In this document: one piece after another, positions 53,886-61,299 of the stretch
Layout: each line of letters opens with the position of its first letter
Numbering within the stretch: position 1 is the stretch's first letter
Source of the DNA: Effusibacillus consociatus
GTDB lineage: Bacteria; Bacillota; Bacilli; Tumebacillales; Effusibacillaceae
Assembly (NCBI RefSeq): GCF_042652925.1
Contig: NZ_JBHSHC010000106.1
Coordinates: 1-64,000, forward strand
DNA length: 64,000 nt
Reading direction: 5' to 3'
The notes under the pieces: model-generated
The model's input: only the letters and a program-made list of their open reading frames with translations
Told to the model about the DNA's origin: nothing
The model's database searches: none
Translations under genes and position numbers: made by a program

Positions 53886-55337
53886 GTGAACAGTCGAATT
53901 CCCATGTTGGAAGCGCTCAGGGTACATCTTCAAACGAATCCCCTACCTCTTCATGTGCCCGGCCACAAGATGGGAAGAGGATTTCCAATGGATGCCGCAC
54001 CCTGGTTGGGACAAGCACTCCGCTTGGACTTGACGGAACTTCCCGGTCTGGACGATTTGCACCAGCCGTCGGGGGCGATTCGTGAAGCGCAGGAGTTGGC
54101 TGCTGAAACGTTCGGGAGCGAGGAGACCTATTTTCTGGTTGGCGGTTCAACGGCCGGAAATATGGCGATGATTTTAACGGCTTGCCGACCGGGAGAATCG
54201 ATCATTATCCCGCGTAATGCACACAAATCGGTGCATAATGCGATCGTGCTTGCTGGAGCGCGGCCGACTTATCTCTACCCGGAAGTCGACCGACAGTTTG
54301 GAATTCCAACGGAAATTACGGTTCAAGAAGTCAGACGCGCCCTGGAAGAGAACCCCGATGCTCAAGCTGTAATGCTGACGAGCCCGACCTATCAGGGAAT
54401 TTGTTCGGATATTGCGGCAATTGCGGCGGAAGTTCACGGGCGGGGGAAACTGCTGTTGGTGGATGAGGCGCACGGGGCCCATTTTTCGTTTCATGAAAAA
54501 TTGCCTGTTTCCGCGATCCGGTTGGGTGCCGATCTGGTCGTTCAGAGCACCCACAAAATGTTGGGGTCGTTGACGGGCAGTGCGATGCTGCATGGGAAAC
54601 ACGGCAGGTATGATGGGGAGCGATTGCGAACCATGCTTGGAATGGTGCAGACCTCAAGTCCGTCTTATCTGATGCTGCTGTCCTTGGACGCAGTCCGGCA
54701 TGAAATGGCAACTCGTGGTCGCGGTCTGTTGGATGAAGCTCTGGAAGCGCTGGATGTGGGAAGAAATGAGGTAAACAAGCTCTCGGGTCTTACCCTTTAC
54801 GAAGGGAAGAACATCACGTCAGGAGTGGACCCGTTTAAGTGGTGGATTCAAGTTGAGGGGTTGGGATTGAACGGTTTTGACGCAGAAGAGCTTTTGCGAG
54901 CGCGGAAAGGAATCTTTTTTGAGATGGCGGATGAGGCACATTTACTCGCCGTCTTTTCCTATGCGGATACCCAAAAACAGGTGAATCGCCTGGTAGAGGG
55001 ACTGCGGTTTTTGGCGGAGACCCGGGCGGATCATTTGGCATCCGGTGCGGGGAAACGAAATCGGCCGGTATTCCCGCAACCTCATTTTCGTCTGGAACAG
55101 GCTGCACTTCCAAAAGATGCCTTGCATGGATTGCGCCGCCGTGTCAAACTGGAGGTAGCGACCGGACAAGTTGCCGCTGAACCTGTGATTCCTTATCCTC
55201 CCGGAATTCCTTTGATTCTGCCGGGAGAACGATATACCTCCGAGTTAGTCGAATATTTACAAGGAATGAAACAAATTGGTGCCCGGTTCCAAGGGACAGT
55301 TGATCCAACGGTTGAATATGTCCGGGTTCTGGAATAG
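53886..55337 (+). CDS. yaaO: Orn/Lys/Arg decarboxylase-type PLP enzyme (YaaO)
   Basis: The fold-type I PLP enzyme has 483 residues: LPLHVPGHKMGRGFP at the N-terminus, VDEAHGAHFSFHEKLP, and the PLP lysine in VVQSTHKMLGSLTGSAML. The C-terminal domain has PYPPGIPLILPGE, conserved in amino-acid decarboxylases. The substrate (Arg, Lys or Orn) is not determined by sequence here. GTG at 53886 has TTGGAGGCG upstream. Order yaaO-tmk-darA-yaaR-holB is as in Bacillus. Confidence 0.88.
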   Translation: MNSRIPMLEALRVHLQTNPLPLHVPGHKMGRGFPMDAAPWLGQALRLDLTELPGLDDLHQPSGAIREAQELAAETFGSEETYFLVGGSTAGNMAMILTACRPGESIIIPRNAHKSVHNAIVLAGARPTYLYPEVDRQFGIPTEITVQEVRRALEENPDAQAVMLTSPTYQGICSDIAAIAAEVHGRGKLLLVDEAHGAHFSFHEKLPVSAIRLGADLVVQSTHKMLGSLTGSAMLHGKHGRYDGERLRTMLGMVQTSSPSYLMLLSLDAVRHEMATRGRGLLDEALEALDVGRNEVNKLSGLTLYEGKNITSGVDPFKWWIQVEGLGLNGFDAEELLRARKGIFFEMADEAHLLAVFSYADTQKQVNRLVEGLRFLAETRADHLASGAGKRNRPVFPQPHFRLEQAALPKDALHGLRRRVKLEVATGQVAAEPVIPYPPGIPLILPGERYTSELVEYLQGMKQIGARFQGTVDPTVEYVRVLE

Positions 55338-55347
55338 GAGAATGCCC

Positions 55348-56016
55348 ATGTCAGGATTGTTCATCACATTTGAAGGACCCGACGGAGCCGGCAAATCCAC
55401 TCAATTGCGGCTGCTGGCTAACCATTTGGACTCTCTGGGCATAGCATACATTACAACCCGCGAACCGGGCGGAACGCCCATTTCCGATAAAATTCGTGCC
55501 CTGCTGCTCGATCCGGAAAACTCAGCCATGGCTCCGAAAACGGAGGCCTTCTTATACGCGGCTTCCCGAGCCCAGCATGTTGAGGAAGTGATAAGACCGG
55601 CTCTTGCTCGGGGAAAAGTGGTGCTGTGTGACCGGTATATCGATGCAAGCATTGCCTATCAAGCGGTTGGTTTAGGGCTATCACCGAAGATGATTCGGCG
55701 GTGGAGCGAAGAAGCGACCGACGGGTTGTGGCCGGTCCGAACATTTCTGATCGATATTCCCCCTGATCAAGGTTTGACAAGGATTCAATCACGGGGAGGA
55801 CCGGATCGGATTGAAGGACGGGATCTGTCCTACCATTCCCGGGTTCGGGAAACTTTTCTTGCGTTAGCTTCTCAAGAACCGAATCGCTTCGTAGTGCTTG
55901 ATGGAACAAAAACGATTCAAGAAATTGCAGATCAGGTTCGGCACGAGATGCAGACACTTCTAAATTTGGGAAACTCCGAAAAGAACGCCACCGTCCGTGG
56001 TGGCAAATCGGACTAG
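55348..56016 (+). CDS. tmk: Thymidylate kinase
   Basis: It phosphorylates dTMP. The 222-residue enzyme has P-loop FEGPDGAGKSTQLRLL, the DR motif VLCDRYIDASIAYQ, and a LID near RIQSRGGPDRIEGRD. ATG 55348 gives the family start MSGLFITFEG with TAGGAGA upstream; the ATG two codons earlier is possible. Confidence 0.95.
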   Translation: MSGLFITFEGPDGAGKSTQLRLLANHLDSLGIAYITTREPGGTPISDKIRALLLDPENSAMAPKTEAFLYAASRAQHVEEVIRPALARGKVVLCDRYIDASIAYQAVGLGLSPKMIRRWSEEATDGLWPVRTFLIDIPPDQGLTRIQSRGGPDRIEGRDLSYHSRVRETFLALASQEPNRFVVLDGTKTIQEIADQVRHEMQTLLNLGNSEKNATVRGGKSD

Positions 56017-56044
56017 ATCATCCATGATCTAAGGAGGGATTGCC

Positions 56045-56374
56045 TTGCGTCTAGTGATTGCAGTGGTCCAGGACAAAGATAGTGTGAAATTGTCAGACCG
56101 TCTTGTCAAGGCAGGCATCCGTGCGACCAAACTTGCGAGTACAGGCGGATTCCTGAAGTCAGGGAACTCCACGTTCCTGATTGGGGTAGAAGATGAAAAG
56201 GTGGACGAAGTTCTCGAACTCATACGGCAAAGCTGCCGGGCTCGGGAACAACTGGTTTCTCCCATGTCCCCAATGGGGAATCAAATGGATTCCTACGTCC
56301 CTTATCCCGTATCCGTTCAAGTAGGCGGTGCCACCGTATTCGTAGTGGACGTTGAAAAATACGCGCACTATTAA
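56045..56374 (+). CDS. darA: Cyclic di-AMP receptor DarA (PII-like)
   Basis: The 109-residue PII-like trimer binds c-di-AMP. LRLVIAVVQDKDSVKLSDRL at the start, KLASTGGFLKSGNSTFLIGV in the T-loop region and QVGGATVFVVDVEKYAHY at the end are typical. TTG start with AAGGAGGGA upstream. A loop-E hairpin begins 6 bp after the stop. Confidence 0.93.
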   Translation: MRLVIAVVQDKDSVKLSDRLVKAGIRATKLASTGGFLKSGNSTFLIGVEDEKVDEVLELIRQSCRAREQLVSPMSPMGNQMDSYVPYPVSVQVGGATVFVVDVEKYAHY

Positions 56375-56379
56375 AATTA

Positions 56380-56436
56380 CCCATTAAAGTGACGTAAGCC
56401 TTCGCAGCTTAATCCGAGTACTTTAATGGGGACCCG
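56380..56436 (+). ncRNA. Loop-E hairpin element, copy C (after darA)
   Basis: CCCATTAAAGT (56380-56390) pairs over 11 bp with ACTTTAATGGG (56420-56430). The internal loop has GTGACG facing TCCGAGTAC, and the upper stem TAAGC/GCTTA carries a CTTCGCA loop. The GGGGACCCG tail is shared with copy A. The cleanest member of the family. It lies between darA and yaaR. Confidence 0.65.
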
Positions 56437-56475
56437 ACAAGATCACTCATAGCCTCTAAAGCGAGGTGTATCGCA

Positions 56476-56922
56476 ATGAAGATTAACCGCAGTTCGAGGT
56501 CGTTTATCGAACAATTGGGGTTACGTGAGGAGAAACAGGCAGGGGATGTGAATCGCCCTGCCTTTCAAGATATTTTATCCCTGTCGAATTCCCGCCTTCA
56601 GCAAGCTGAATTGGACAAGCTCCTGAGATCGATAGACCAACTCGGAAAGGAGCTGTCAAAACAATGCTCATGGAGAGCGTTGATGAATTACAAGGAGCGA
56701 ATTCGCAGATTCCTGGAAGAGGTTGTGAAGGGCGGTTACGGAATCAGGGAACGACAGGGGTTTGACCGCCGCGGAAGGATGAAACTCTACAAAATGGTTT
56801 CTGAGATCGATGAATTGATGGCTCAATTGGCGGAAGAAGTGTTGAAGGAAGAAAAAAATGAACTCGAAATTCTGAAAAACATCGGGGATATTCGAGGTCT
56901 TCTTGTGAATCTTTATTCTTAA
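56476..56922 (+). CDS. yaaR: YaaR family protein (DUF327)
   Basis: The 148-residue, mostly helical protein has the DUF327 signature LMNYKERIRRFLEEVVKGGY and ends IRGLLVNLYS. Unknown function, always beside darA (yaaQ) and holB. GAGGTGTATCGCA precedes the ATG. Confidence 0.88.
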   Translation: MKINRSSRSFIEQLGLREEKQAGDVNRPAFQDILSLSNSRLQQAELDKLLRSIDQLGKELSKQCSWRALMNYKERIRRFLEEVVKGGYGIRERQGFDRRGRMKLYKMVSEIDELMAQLAEEVLKEEKNELEILKNIGDIRGLLVNLYS

Positions 56923-56932
56923 GGAGAACGTG

Positions 56933-57913
56933 ATGCGTGTAAAATGGCCAGTGGCAGGCGTACCTGCAGAAATGTTACAAAATATGTTGGCAACCGGGCG
57001 ATTGGCACATTCTTATCTGTTTCTGGGGCCGGAAGGTTCGGGAATGAAAGAAACAGCCGTTCATTTTGCCAAGGGCATCCTTTGCGAGCAGGAGCTCCCC
57101 GAAAGGCCTTGTGGGACATGCATTAACTGCCGGCGGGTGGATTCCGGAAATCATCCGGATCTTGTGTTTCTCGAACCGGATGGCCAAACCATCAAGATCC
57201 AACAAATCCGCGAGGTGCAGAAGTCGTTTTCGTTAAAAGCTTTGGAAGCCTCCCGCAAGGTGTATATTGTGACCCATGCCGAACTGATGACACCCGAAGC
57301 TGCGAACGCGCTGCTCAAGTTTCTTGAAGAACCTTCCACTCCAGTTGTGGCGATTCTGCTTGCGAATCGAAAGTCCGGCTTGATGCCGACCGTTGTTTCA
57401 AGATGCCAAATTATTCCATTTCAAAGAATTTCACCCGCTTTGATTCAGGCTGCCTTACAGGCTGAAGGAATGCCGGCTGCAAAGGCAAAATTGCTGTCCT
57501 ACCTTAAGGAAAGTATTGACTCCGCTAGGAAATTTTCCGAGTATGAGAAATTTGCCGAAATTGTAAATCTGGTGGTACAATTAAGCGAAGAAGCAGCTTC
57601 GACAAGAGGCAATCCTCTTTTTCTTATACAGGACAAAATTCACAAGCCAGGTTGGACCTCTGAAGATGTGGAATCTTTCCTGGATTGTCTAGCATGGTGG
57701 TATCGAGACTTACTGAACGCGAAACTCGATAATATAGATCGGATTGTATTCGAGAGCCAAGCCTCTCGCATCCAGACCCAGGCAGCCTCCTACCGTTCAG
57801 AAGATTTGGTCCAAATGGTAGAGATTGTCCTGTCGACCAAAAAACGTTTACAATCCCATGCGAACCAGCAGTTGGCCCTGGAACACATGGTATTGCAGCT
57901 GCAGGGGGAATAA
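56933..57913 (+). CDS. holB: DNA polymerase III subunit delta'
   Basis: Clamp-loader stator of 326 residues. LFLGPEGSGMKETAVHFAKG is the degenerate P-loop, CGTCINCRRVDSGNHPDLVF the zinc region, and NALLKFLEEPS the conserved helix. AAGGAG lies before ATG 56933. Confidence 0.93.
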   Translation: MRVKWPVAGVPAEMLQNMLATGRLAHSYLFLGPEGSGMKETAVHFAKGILCEQELPERPCGTCINCRRVDSGNHPDLVFLEPDGQTIKIQQIREVQKSFSLKALEASRKVYIVTHAELMTPEAANALLKFLEEPSTPVVAILLANRKSGLMPTVVSRCQIIPFQRISPALIQAALQAEGMPAAKAKLLSYLKESIDSARKFSEYEKFAEIVNLVVQLSEEAASTRGNPLFLIQDKIHKPGWTSEDVESFLDCLAWWYRDLLNAKLDNIDRIVFESQASRIQTQAASYRSEDLVQMVEIVLSTKKRLQSHANQQLALEHMVLQLQGE

Positions 57914-57917
57914 TTCA

Positions 57918-58574
57918 ATGAAATATACAGTGATCGGTGTCCGCTTCAAAAAAGCGGGCAAGATCTATTATTTCGATCCGGGACCACTTCCTGTGAGCGT
58001 CAACGATCATGTGATCGTCGAAACGGCCAGAGGAATTGAATACGGACATGTCGTAGTCGGGAAAAAAGAAGTTACGGAAAATGACGTAATTCTTCCGCTC
58101 AAAAAGGTCATCCGAATCGCAGACAAGAAAGATGCGGATCAGGTGGAGCAGAACAGGGAACAGGCGGTAAAAGCCCGCTCCATCTGCCTTGAGAAAATTC
58201 GCGATCACCAGTTGGAAATGAAGCTGGTGGACGTGGAATATACGTTTGACCGTAACAAAGTGATTTTTTATTTTACCGCGGATGGCCGGGTCGACTTCCG
58301 TGAACTGGTCAAGGATTTGGCAGCCGTATTCCGCACTCGCATCGAATTGCGTCAAATCGGTGTCCGTGATGAAGCGAAACTTCTCGGCGGAATCGGTCCG
58401 TGCGGTCGAGTTCTGTGTTGTTCTTCCTGGTTGGGTGACTTCGATCCGGTTTCCATCCGTATGGCGAAAGATCAAAATCTGTCCCTGAACCCGTCCAAGA
58501 TTTCGGGTCTGTGCGGACGATTAATGTGCTGCTTGAAGTTCGAAAACGATTCCTATGAACAAGTTTCGGGATAA
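57918..58574 (+). CDS. ricT: RicT (YaaT/PSP1 domain) RNA-maturation factor, C-terminally short
   Basis: RicT, RicA and RicF form an Fe-S complex that stimulates RNase Y processing and, in Bacillus, competence and sporulation. The 218-residue protein has the PSP1 core and both cysteine clusters, IGPCGRVLCCSS and GLCGRLMCCLKF. It stops at ENDSYEQVSG, while Bacillus RicT is about 275 residues and continues ~55 more. No tail is encoded before yabA, 15 bp on. ATG 57918 has CAGGGGGAA upstream. Confidence 0.92.
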   Translation: MKYTVIGVRFKKAGKIYYFDPGPLPVSVNDHVIVETARGIEYGHVVVGKKEVTENDVILPLKKVIRIADKKDADQVEQNREQAVKARSICLEKIRDHQLEMKLVDVEYTFDRNKVIFYFTADGRVDFRELVKDLAAVFRTRIELRQIGVRDEAKLLGGIGPCGRVLCCSSWLGDFDPVSIRMAKDQNLSLNPSKISGLCGRLMCCLKFENDSYEQVSG

Positions 58575-58589
58575 AGTGGGGGGAAGGCC

Positions 58590-58913
58590 ATGGACAAACA
58601 AGCCGTGTTTGCCCAGGTCGCTAACTTAGAAGAGCGAATCGGGGAGCTTTATGGGGAACTGGGAAGCCTGAAGAAAAAGATTATGGAACTGCTGGAAGAA
58701 AACTCGAAGCTCCAAATCGAGAATGAGAATCTTCGCAACCGGCTGGAACGTCAAACCCACAAACAAGGGGACGTAAGTGTTCCCTTGGGGGAAGGGTTCG
58801 ATGCCTTGGCGAGGCTCTATCACGAGGGGTTTCATGTCTGCAATGTCCATTACGGTTCCATGCGGACAGAGGGTGACTGTTTGTTCTGTCTCTCATTTCT
58901 TCATAAGTCTTGA
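58590..58913 (+). CDS. yabA: Replication initiation control protein YabA
   Basis: It restrains DnaA by binding DnaA and DnaN. The 107-residue protein has an N-terminal tetramerising coiled coil (residues 5-55), a linker, and the C-terminal zinc domain HEGFHVCNVHYGSMRTEGDC with CLFC. Length and layout are standard. Confidence 0.93.
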   Translation: MDKQAVFAQVANLEERIGELYGELGSLKKKIMELLEENSKLQIENENLRNRLERQTHKQGDVSVPLGEGFDALARLYHEGFHVCNVHYGSMRTEGDCLFCLSFLHKS

Positions 58914-58916
58914 GGT

Positions 58917-59052
58917 GTGACTTTCTTTGCGATTAAAGTTTTACACGCGTCCGATCAACGAGTTGCCTGGCTGTCATCGCTTCCTGCAGTGACGGGAATT
59001 TTGGCGCTGATCCCGGGCGCTATTTTTTTGGACAGATTGAAACCGAAACACT
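58917..59052 (+). pseudogene. Fragment of an MFS-type transporter
   Basis: The 45-codon piece FFAIKVLHASDQRVAWLSSL, then PAVTGILALIPGAIFLDRLK, resembles the first helices of major facilitator proteins. It is in frame with, and read into, trmN6, but similarity stops near KPK, and trmN6 has its own start. Similarity is from memory of such transporters, so moderate support only. Confidence 0.45.
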
Positions 59053-59099
59053 GCAGGAATTGGAATGATTGCAAATTGGACAGATGCGGAGGGGGACAG

Positions 59100-59870
59100 G
59101 TGGGATTTCAGCTTAAGCTTGGTGAACGTTTGGATGATCTGATGACAAAGGGGCTGTACTTGATTCAAAGCGAGGAAGTGTTCTCCTTTTCAATGGATGC
59201 GGTGCTGCTGGCTCATTATGCTTCTGTTCGCCCAAATGATCGGGTATTGGATCTCGGAACCGGCAATGGTGTCATTCCAATCCTGCTTACGACAAGAACG
59301 CGTTATCCTTTAAAACGGATTGTTGGGCTTGAACTTCAGGAACGGCTGGCAGACATGGCCCGGCGCAGTGTAGAAGGAAACAAGCTGGACGACCTGATTG
59401 ACATTGTGAGAGGGGATCTAAGAGAAGCGGTGTCCCTGTTTGGGGCGGGCCAATTTGATCTGGTTACCTGCAATCCCCCTTATTTGCCGGTGGGACAGGG
59501 CGATCCCAATGCAAATGAACATGTTCGGATTGCCCGGCACGAAATGACGTGTACCCTGCATGATGCGGTAAAAGCGGCCGGTCAGATGACGAAGTCCGGC
59601 GGAAAAGCGGCTTTTGTTCACCGACCTGACCGTTTGGCGGATTTGCTTTATGAGATGAGGTGTGCGAAATTGGAACCCAAGCGAATGCGCTTGGTGTATC
59701 CACGGATTTCTCAAAAGCCCAGCATTATTCTGGTGGAAGCGATCAAGAACGGAAAACCGGATCTGAAGATCGATCCCCCTTTGATCGTCTACGGGGAAGA
59801 CGGGAAGTGGACGGAGGAAGTCGAGGCTATTTATAACGGCGGGAGCGGTTCTCATGGAGAAGAAATTTAG
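59100..59870 (+). CDS. trmN6: tRNA1(Val) adenine-N6 methyltransferase family protein (YabB)
   Basis: A SAM-dependent enzyme of 256 residues: VLDLGTGNGVIPILLTTR (motif I) and LVTCNPPYLPVG (NPPY catalytic motif). GTG at 59100 has GGAGGGGGACAG upstream and gives the family start VGFQLKLGERLDDL. It overlaps rsmI by 17 bp. Confidence 0.9.
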   Translation: MGFQLKLGERLDDLMTKGLYLIQSEEVFSFSMDAVLLAHYASVRPNDRVLDLGTGNGVIPILLTTRTRYPLKRIVGLELQERLADMARRSVEGNKLDDLIDIVRGDLREAVSLFGAGQFDLVTCNPPYLPVGQGDPNANEHVRIARHEMTCTLHDAVKAAGQMTKSGGKAAFVHRPDRLADLLYEMRCAKLEPKRMRLVYPRISQKPSIILVEAIKNGKPDLKIDPPLIVYGEDGKWTEEVEAIYNGGSGSHGEEI

Positions 59871-60738
59871 CTTTCAAGGCACAAACGAAAAAGGCACGTT
59901 GTTCTTGGTTGCCACCCCGATAGGCAATTTGCAGGACATGACATTTCGGGCTGTCGAAGTGCTTAAGCGGTCTGCAGTCATTGCCGCAGAAGACACGCGG
60001 CAAACCCGCAAGTTAATGTCCCATTTTAACATAGAAGGTCCACGGCTGATGTCCTACCATGAACACAATAAAAATCGCATGGAGAATCAGATTCTTGAAT
60101 TCTTGGAAGGTGGTCTCGATGTATCGCTTGTATCGGATGCGGGGACTCCGGGGATTTCCGACCCGGGCGAAGATATTGTTCGGGCAGCCGTGTCTGCAGG
60201 GCATACAGTTGTACCGATTCCGGGGGCGTGCGCGGGCATCACGGGGTTGATTGCTTCAGGACTGCCAACCGGTCAGTTTTCGTTTGTCGGGTTTCTGCCC
60301 CGGGAACGCAAAGACCGAAAAAAAGAATTGGAGCGCTGGAAGGGCCGCAAAGAAACATTAATTTTCTATGAAGCGCCTCACCGATTAAAAGATACGGTAA
60401 AAGACCTGCTTGAGCTGTTTGGCAACCGGCCAGTCACCGCTGCCAGAGAGTTGACCAAAAGATACGAAGAGTTTGCGAGGGGAACCCTTGAACAATTCCA
60501 TGAAAGTCTTCAGACGGAGGCTCCAAAAGGGGAATATGTGCTGCTTGTTGCAGGCGCCAGTGAGGAGACGGCGGATGGGGAGCAGGAGGTTTGGTGGAGC
60601 AGCTTAACTCTGGAAGAACATGTACAAGCATTAATGAATCGGGGGATGCCGAAAAAAGATGCGATCAAGCAGGCGGCGAAAGATCGGAACATGCCCAAGC
60701 GCGATGTTTATAACGCGATCTTGCAGACTGAACAATAA
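59854..60738 (+). CDS. rsmI: 16S rRNA (cytidine-2'-O) methyltransferase RsmI
   Basis: It methylates C1402 of 16S rRNA. The 294-residue protein has LVATPIGNLQDMTFRAVEVL, AEDTRQTRKLM, and SDAGTPGISDPGEDIVRAAV, all RsmI signatures. It overlaps trmN6 and ends at a bidirectional hairpin. Confidence 0.95.
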   Translation: MEKKFSFQGTNEKGTLFLVATPIGNLQDMTFRAVEVLKRSAVIAAEDTRQTRKLMSHFNIEGPRLMSYHEHNKNRMENQILEFLEGGLDVSLVSDAGTPGISDPGEDIVRAAVSAGHTVVPIPGACAGITGLIASGLPTGQFSFVGFLPRERKDRKKELERWKGRKETLIFYEAPHRLKDTVKDLLELFGNRPVTAARELTKRYEEFARGTLEQFHESLQTEAPKGEYVLLVAGASEETADGEQEVWWSSLTLEEHVQALMNRGMPKKDAIKQAAKDRNMPKRDVYNAILQTEQ

Positions 60739-60758
60739 AAGCGTTTTCTTACAACAAG

Positions 60759-60793
60759 AAACCATTGAATCGGACAAGCCGGTTCAATGGTTT
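60759..60793. terminator. Hairpin between rsmI and the abrB-type gene
   Basis: AAACCATTGAA/TTCAATGGTTT with an internal CCGG loop; the convergent genes can share it. The T run is weak. Confidence 0.55.
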
Positions 60794-60821
60794 ATGTTTT
60801 GCCGGCTTTAAACCGTTTTCT

Positions 60822-61061
60822 TTATGCGTTCATTTCGGTAATGCAGGTTGGGCAGATATTCTTGCCTTTAAAATGAACAATCTCATCGGCCTGTCCGCAG
60901 AAAATACAAGCTGGCTCGTATTTGCGAAGGATGATGCGGTCGGAATCAACATAGATTTCGAGAGCGTCTTTTTCCCCAATTCCCAAAGTTCTGCGCAATT
61001 CGATCGGAATTACGACACGGCCAAGTTCATCAACTTTACGTACAATACCAGTCGATTTCAT
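60822..61061 (-). CDS. abrB: AbrB-family transition-state regulator with C-terminal zinc knuckle
   Basis: The 79-residue protein starts MKSTGIVRKVDELGRVVIPI, nearly identical to AbrB through the swapped-hairpin domain. The C-terminus differs: CIFCGQADEIVHFKG and CPTC form a four-cysteine knuckle, unlike Bacillus AbrB (about 94 residues) but known in related families. GGGAGAGG precedes ATG 61061. It is divergent from metG, as in Bacillus. Likely a repressor of transition-phase genes. Confidence 0.85.
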   Translation of the reverse strand: MKSTGIVRKVDELGRVVIPIELRRTLGIGEKDALEIYVDSDRIILRKYEPACIFCGQADEIVHFKGKNICPTCITEMNA

Positions 61062-61299
61062 GAATCCCTCTCCCTTGAATAAAATTCTACAAATATCGAC
61101 ATCTGCTTTGATAAGGCAATCGTACCAATTACTCCCAAAATAGTCAATAGAGAAATTCAAAAAATTTTGGTGATACATAAATAACTTAAATTTATTGTAC
61201 AACAGAATCGAACTTTATGAAAAGATGAAAAGTTGTTATTGTAAGGGATGTAGGGTACAATATCCTTTATATAGCGAGGAAATATCTGGGGGATTTAAG

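Noticed and set aside
56380..56460. Loop-E hairpin considered as a c-di-AMP (ydaO) riboswitch because of GGGGACCCG and the adjacent darA
   Set aside because: The other conserved ydaO blocks and the second half of that riboswitch are missing, and copies occur after recR and gyrB too.
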